A DNA stretch of 64,000 nucleotides from Glaciozyma antarctica PI12 (taxonomy: Eukaryota > Basidiomycota > Microbotryomycetes > Kriegeriales > Camptobasidiaceae), in assembly GCA_002917775.1 (NCBI GenBank), contig KZ627161.1, forward strand, positions 1,422,467 to 1,486,466, in the 5' to 3' direction. Position numbers and translations under genes: made by a program. Shown in pieces: positions 60,850 through 64,000 of the stretch (its first letter is position 1; each line of letters starts with the position of its first letter). Under the pieces are notes generated by a model. It was not told the origin of the DNA, ran no database searches, and saw only the letters and a program-made list of their open reading frames with translations.

Positions 60850-62598
60850 CTACTTCGACTTGGAATCTTCGGTCGAGAAGGAGAAGTAGCCCGTCTTCTC
60901 GAGTCGCTCGACGAGGACGTTCCCGAGAGCCGTCGCAGGCGTGAGAGGACCTCCCTGCTTGGCGAGCGGGGGAAGGCGATCGTAATCCTTGACGATGCAA
61001 AGGGCGCACTGGTAACGAGAGGTTTAGTCAGTTGCGTTCTTTGCGATTCGCGAAGGCGAGTACCTCGACGAGCATCTTGGCCGTTCCAGAGTATCCCTTG
61101 AATTCGCAAGACCGTCAGTTCTCGCAGCAGGACAGTGAGGACGGGCGAGCGTACCGGATCTCCCTTGCCGCGCATAACGACCTGGGCTTCCTGCGTCTTA
61201 TCGACAGATTTCGCCGTCGTAGCCACCTTGAACCAGCCGTTCTTCTGCTGGTCGAGCGAGGGTCCCTCTCCTGGCTGAGGTCCAAACTTCCGCAAGGCCC
61301 AGCGAGCCGGAGGGAAGAACACTGCGCGTGGCAAGCTGGTCAGCTCAGCTCTCCCGGCGAAGAGAGGAGACGAACCGAGCCACGCGAAGCCAAAGTATAC
61401 GACGAGCGAGGTGAGGGCGGCGTAGATGGGGTTCTTGGCGGCAAGGAACTCCTCGTACTTGAAGTCAGGGCCGTAGGCGAGGACGCGGGAGCTAGCGTCG
61501 GCGCTTTCGAGGACTCCCCACGAGCGACGAACGATCGCGGTGTTGTGAGGGGCCTGCGGAGGAGCGAGCCGAGGTGAGAAGGGAGCTCGGCGGGTGTGAG
61601 GAGAGGAGCTCACCATCACCCAGAAAGATCCCCACGTCTTGATGCGCTGGAAAGTCGACGAGGTGACAAAGACCTGAGGAGGGTTGTGATTTCCAGCGAC
61701 TGAGCAGCGTCGTTAGTACTCGCTCGCGTCGAACGACCTTCAAGAACGCACTGGGAGAAAGGCAGAACGGGCTTCTCGCAATCTTCTGCGCCTCGGGTCC
61801 GCTCTCCAGCATCTCCAAAAGGGATGCAAGCGTCCCTCCCGACGCTCCTCCTTGCAGGGAGAACGTAGCCGACACTTCTCCGACCTTGACGCGTTCCCCA
61901 GCAACCTTCTTAAGACGTTGAACGGCGAGGAAGGCGCAGAGATCCGAAGGAACCGAGTCGTAGCCACAGCTATGTAGGATGAGAGCTCGAGTGGAGACGG
62001 CGGAGCGGGCGTGGGCCTGGCAGCACGGACGGACGTCAGTCGGATCCATTGCGGGGGAGGAGAGGGAGCAGCGTACCTTGATCATCTCGGCGATAAAAGG
62101 AGCCTCGCCTGTAAGGTCCACATAGTGTACGCCTTGTTCAGCACAAGCTTTGACGAGCGGAGCGCCGTCTGTGTGCGAGCAGGAAGGTCAGCTCGTGCGT
62201 GAGGTCGTTGCCTGGGGAGGAGACCGACAGAGCATGTAGGGCCCAACCTGTGCGCCAGTCAGCTCCTCTCCATCTCCACCGTTCTCAGGAGACGTACAAG
62301 AGAGATCACAAGCCGCGTCTGCTTCACCATCTTGACCAGACTCTCCTCATTCGCCGCGTCCGCAAGCACGATGGGCACGTCGACTCTGGCCTCCTTGAGA
62401 GCGACCTTGATCTTGGCCTCGTTCCTTCCTCCTACCGCCCATTTGACGTCGCCCGCAACCGTGGAGAGATAGCGGAGAACCAGCTGCCCGCTGAAAGACC
62501 GGAGGAGGTCAGTGAGCTGCTCACTCTGGATCGAGAGGAGGGACTGACGTGAAGCCGCTTGCTCCCCAGACGATGATATCGAGGGATTTGGAAGGCAT
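60850..62598 (-). CDS. Saccharopine dehydrogenase-like oxidoreductase (SCCPDH / trans-acting enoyl-reductase type)
   Basis: Seen: ATG at 62598 with a Rossmann dinucleotide site (IIVWGASGFTGQLVLRYL), KWAVGGRNEAKI, VIVSL-like LVISLVGPYMLYGAPLV, and VHYVDLTGEAPFIAEMI. Then come ILHSCGYDSVPSDLCAFL and TFSLQGGASGGTLASLLEML. A C-terminal hydrophobic segment IYAALTSLVVYFGFAWLVF follows, then VVMRGKGDPGYSGTAKMLVE. It ends EDSKSK at 60850. This order matches SCCPDH-like proteins (lipid-droplet/mitochondrial membrane in animals and fungi), not true lysine-pathway saccharopine dehydrogenase. The substrate is unknown. About eight introns. It converges with the ceramidase, with 123 bp between stops. Confidence 0.87.
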
Positions 62599-62915
62599 TG
62601 CTGCGTTCGACGTTCCTCAGGGGAAGAGAAAGGAGAGGAGGAACTTCGCCGGCACACGAGGAAAGACTCAGGCCCGAAGCCCGGGCTGGCAGCTGGCAGC
62701 GAGGTCGACTTCACGCTCGCCCTCCTTCCTCTCCGATACAGGAAAAAGGGACAGCAGATTGACTACACTGTTGTGAAAGTGCGAAACGAGAAGCTCCTCT
62801 CAATTCAATCTCAATCCACCCTGCGACGGGGGCATTCCGACAGCAGCGAAGCGAATCTCGCCCGCAAATACGGGTGGTTCACGGATTTCGAGTGCTGGAA
62901 AGAGTGCGGCACTGT
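62599..62915. promoter_or_regulatory. Upstream region of the SCCPDH-like gene / PAQR 3' region
   Basis: A 317-bp tandem intergenic stretch with no supported gene. It should carry the SCCPDH-like promoter and the PAQR gene's 3' UTR. Confidence 0.45.
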
Positions 62916-64000
62916 CTACGCGTAGAGTGACCCGAGGCAAACGCCTGCGAGCTCCTCGTGCCAGAACCTGTGCGCCTCCGCGATCGCCGAATAGTGACTC
63001 CAAGCTGCCAGCAAGATAAAAATGCTGAGTGGGTGTTAGCTGAGAGCACTGAAGGAGGGAAAAGTGCTCAACTGGAAGAGCTGGTGGCTCGATCCGGCGA
63101 GATCGAACGTTCCTGGCGATAAACTCTCCGGGCATCTCTCCGCGTACCTGAGAATTGGCAAAGTCAGCGAATCGAGCAAGCATAGGGGCGAGCTGAAGCT
63201 CACAGGAGAGCACCAACGATGTAGAGAGCTCCGCCTAGGACGACAAACGGGAGTCCCAGAGCGTTTGATGCCGCTGGCAGCTACCGAGGGAGGTCAGGAA
63301 AGCTCGCTCCGGAGATGTGCTGGACGTACCCCGTATCTAGTGATCGCATGGCCGACAGGGAATATTGCTGAAGTTCCGAGTGCGATAAAGGTGTACGTTC
63401 TTGTCCTTCTAAAAGCTGGAGTTCGCGAGTTGGGAGAAACGACGACGGCGATTGTGCCTGAACGATGTCAGGACTCGACGAGGAGGGAAAGAACGAACGT
63501 ACAGGCTGAAGCTAGCGAGATCATAGCGAGATAAAAGTCGCGAAGTCGAGGAGCGCCTGCGAGCAACTCGTCAGGAATGTTCACGCGGCGTCCTTCCTGA
63601 AGAGACGCACAATACCAGCCGTAGTGGACGAGCGGAGCGAACGTCCCACTGATTAGCACAACAATTCCGATGTAGCTAACATCGACTCGTCAGCCTTCAC
63701 GCGACGGAGAGGAGCGAAGTGGACCCACTCGAGCCGATTCCAGTAGTGCGACACGCGCATGGAATGGCAATGGAGGGTGTGAAAGGTCGACGAGAAGCCC
63801 AAGCAGGTGGCGGCACTCAAGAAGAAGATGCAGACACCTGCGCTGTCGAGGTACGTGACGCTTGGGAGCGCAGGCGAGGGGAAGGGTCGAATGAGGGCGA
63901 ACGGTGCCTGCCAGCCTAATCGACCTGTGCTGGCTGGCGTCTCCTCCAAGATCTCGTAGCAGGCTAAGAGTGCTACGAGCGCAGCTATTGATCCAACGAG
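62916..64000 (-). CDS. PAQR/HlyIII-family seven-helix protein (Izh-like), 5' partial
   Basis: Fungal Izh/PAQR proteins are CREST-superfamily membrane proteins related to adiponectin receptors, linked to zinc and lipid homeostasis. Seen: hydrophobic helix SIAALVALLACYEIL at the window edge, VCIFFLSAATCLGFSSTFHT with the zinc-ligand His, then LHCHSMRVSHYWNRLEW, YIGIVVLISGTFAPLVHYGW, and the C-terminal zinc pair in GTFDLAGSSHQLFH. The last intron joins this to IFILLAAWSHYSAIAEAHRF and ends VCLGSLYA at 62916. The C-terminal half is complete. The N-terminus and first helices lie right of the window. The junction at about 63010-63080 was chosen because it rebuilds the SHQLFHIFILLAAWSHY block typical of PAQR. 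Confidence 0.88.

Overview
The window is nuclear DNA from a GC-rich, intron-dense fungus. Nearly every gene is cut by many introns of about 50-60 nt. These introns have GT(G/A)CGT or GTGAGT donors and a CTGAC/CTAAC/CTGAT branch element shortly before a CAG acceptor. The gene set (SAGA subunits SPT7 and SUS1, CTK3, MSB1/Mug8, ACL4, MRN1, USO1), the codon bias and the compact spacing fit a basidiomycete, most likely a Microbotryomycetes red yeast (Rhodotorula/Rhodosporidium/Sporobolomyces group). That placement is inference from style; no marker gene was compared. I see no transposon, retroelement, CRISPR array or convincing tRNA/rRNA gene.

Layout. 1-10 kb: 5'-truncated maleylacetate reductase (+), a PARP-type zinc-finger protein (-), SPT7 (+) and the vesicle tether USO1 (-). 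10-24 kb: a prolyl-4-hydroxylase-like 2OG oxygenase (+), KRI1 (-), CTK3 (+) and the very large UTP20 (-). 24-36.8 kb: a PAF-acetylhydrolase-like lipase (-), proteasome beta subunit PRE4/PSMB4 (+), SUS1 (-), MSB1/Mug8 (-), ACL4 (-), an unrecognised 88-codon gene (+) and nitronate monooxygenase (-). 36.8-38.1 kb: a 1.26-kb gap with splice-like signals but no supported ORF. 38-64 kb: dihydroxyacetone kinase, epsin and membrane dipeptidase (all +), tubulin cofactor D (-), then MTO1, cytosolic AsnRS, the 4-RRM protein MRN1 and alkaline ceramidase (all +), a saccharopine-dehydrogenase-like oxidoreductase (-) and a PAQR/HlyIII membrane protein running off the right edge (-).

The genes are mostly housekeeping and do not form one pathway. 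Themes recur: ribosome assembly (KRI1, UTP20, ACL4), SAGA and Pol II control (SPT7, SUS1, CTK3), decoding (MTO1, AsnRS) and membrane lipid or trafficking (USO1, epsin, ceramidase, PAQR, PAF-AH).

Points most worth a second look: apparent one-base frame breaks, three of them at short homopolymers, in four otherwise conserved genes; a GC-AG intron in the kinase; a start codon assembled by splicing; the recurrent placement of the first intron within about 30 nt of the ATG; two CREST-superfamily hydrolase/receptor genes about 2 kb apart; and the splice-signal-rich gap at 36.8-38.1 kb. I found no clearly new multi-gene system.
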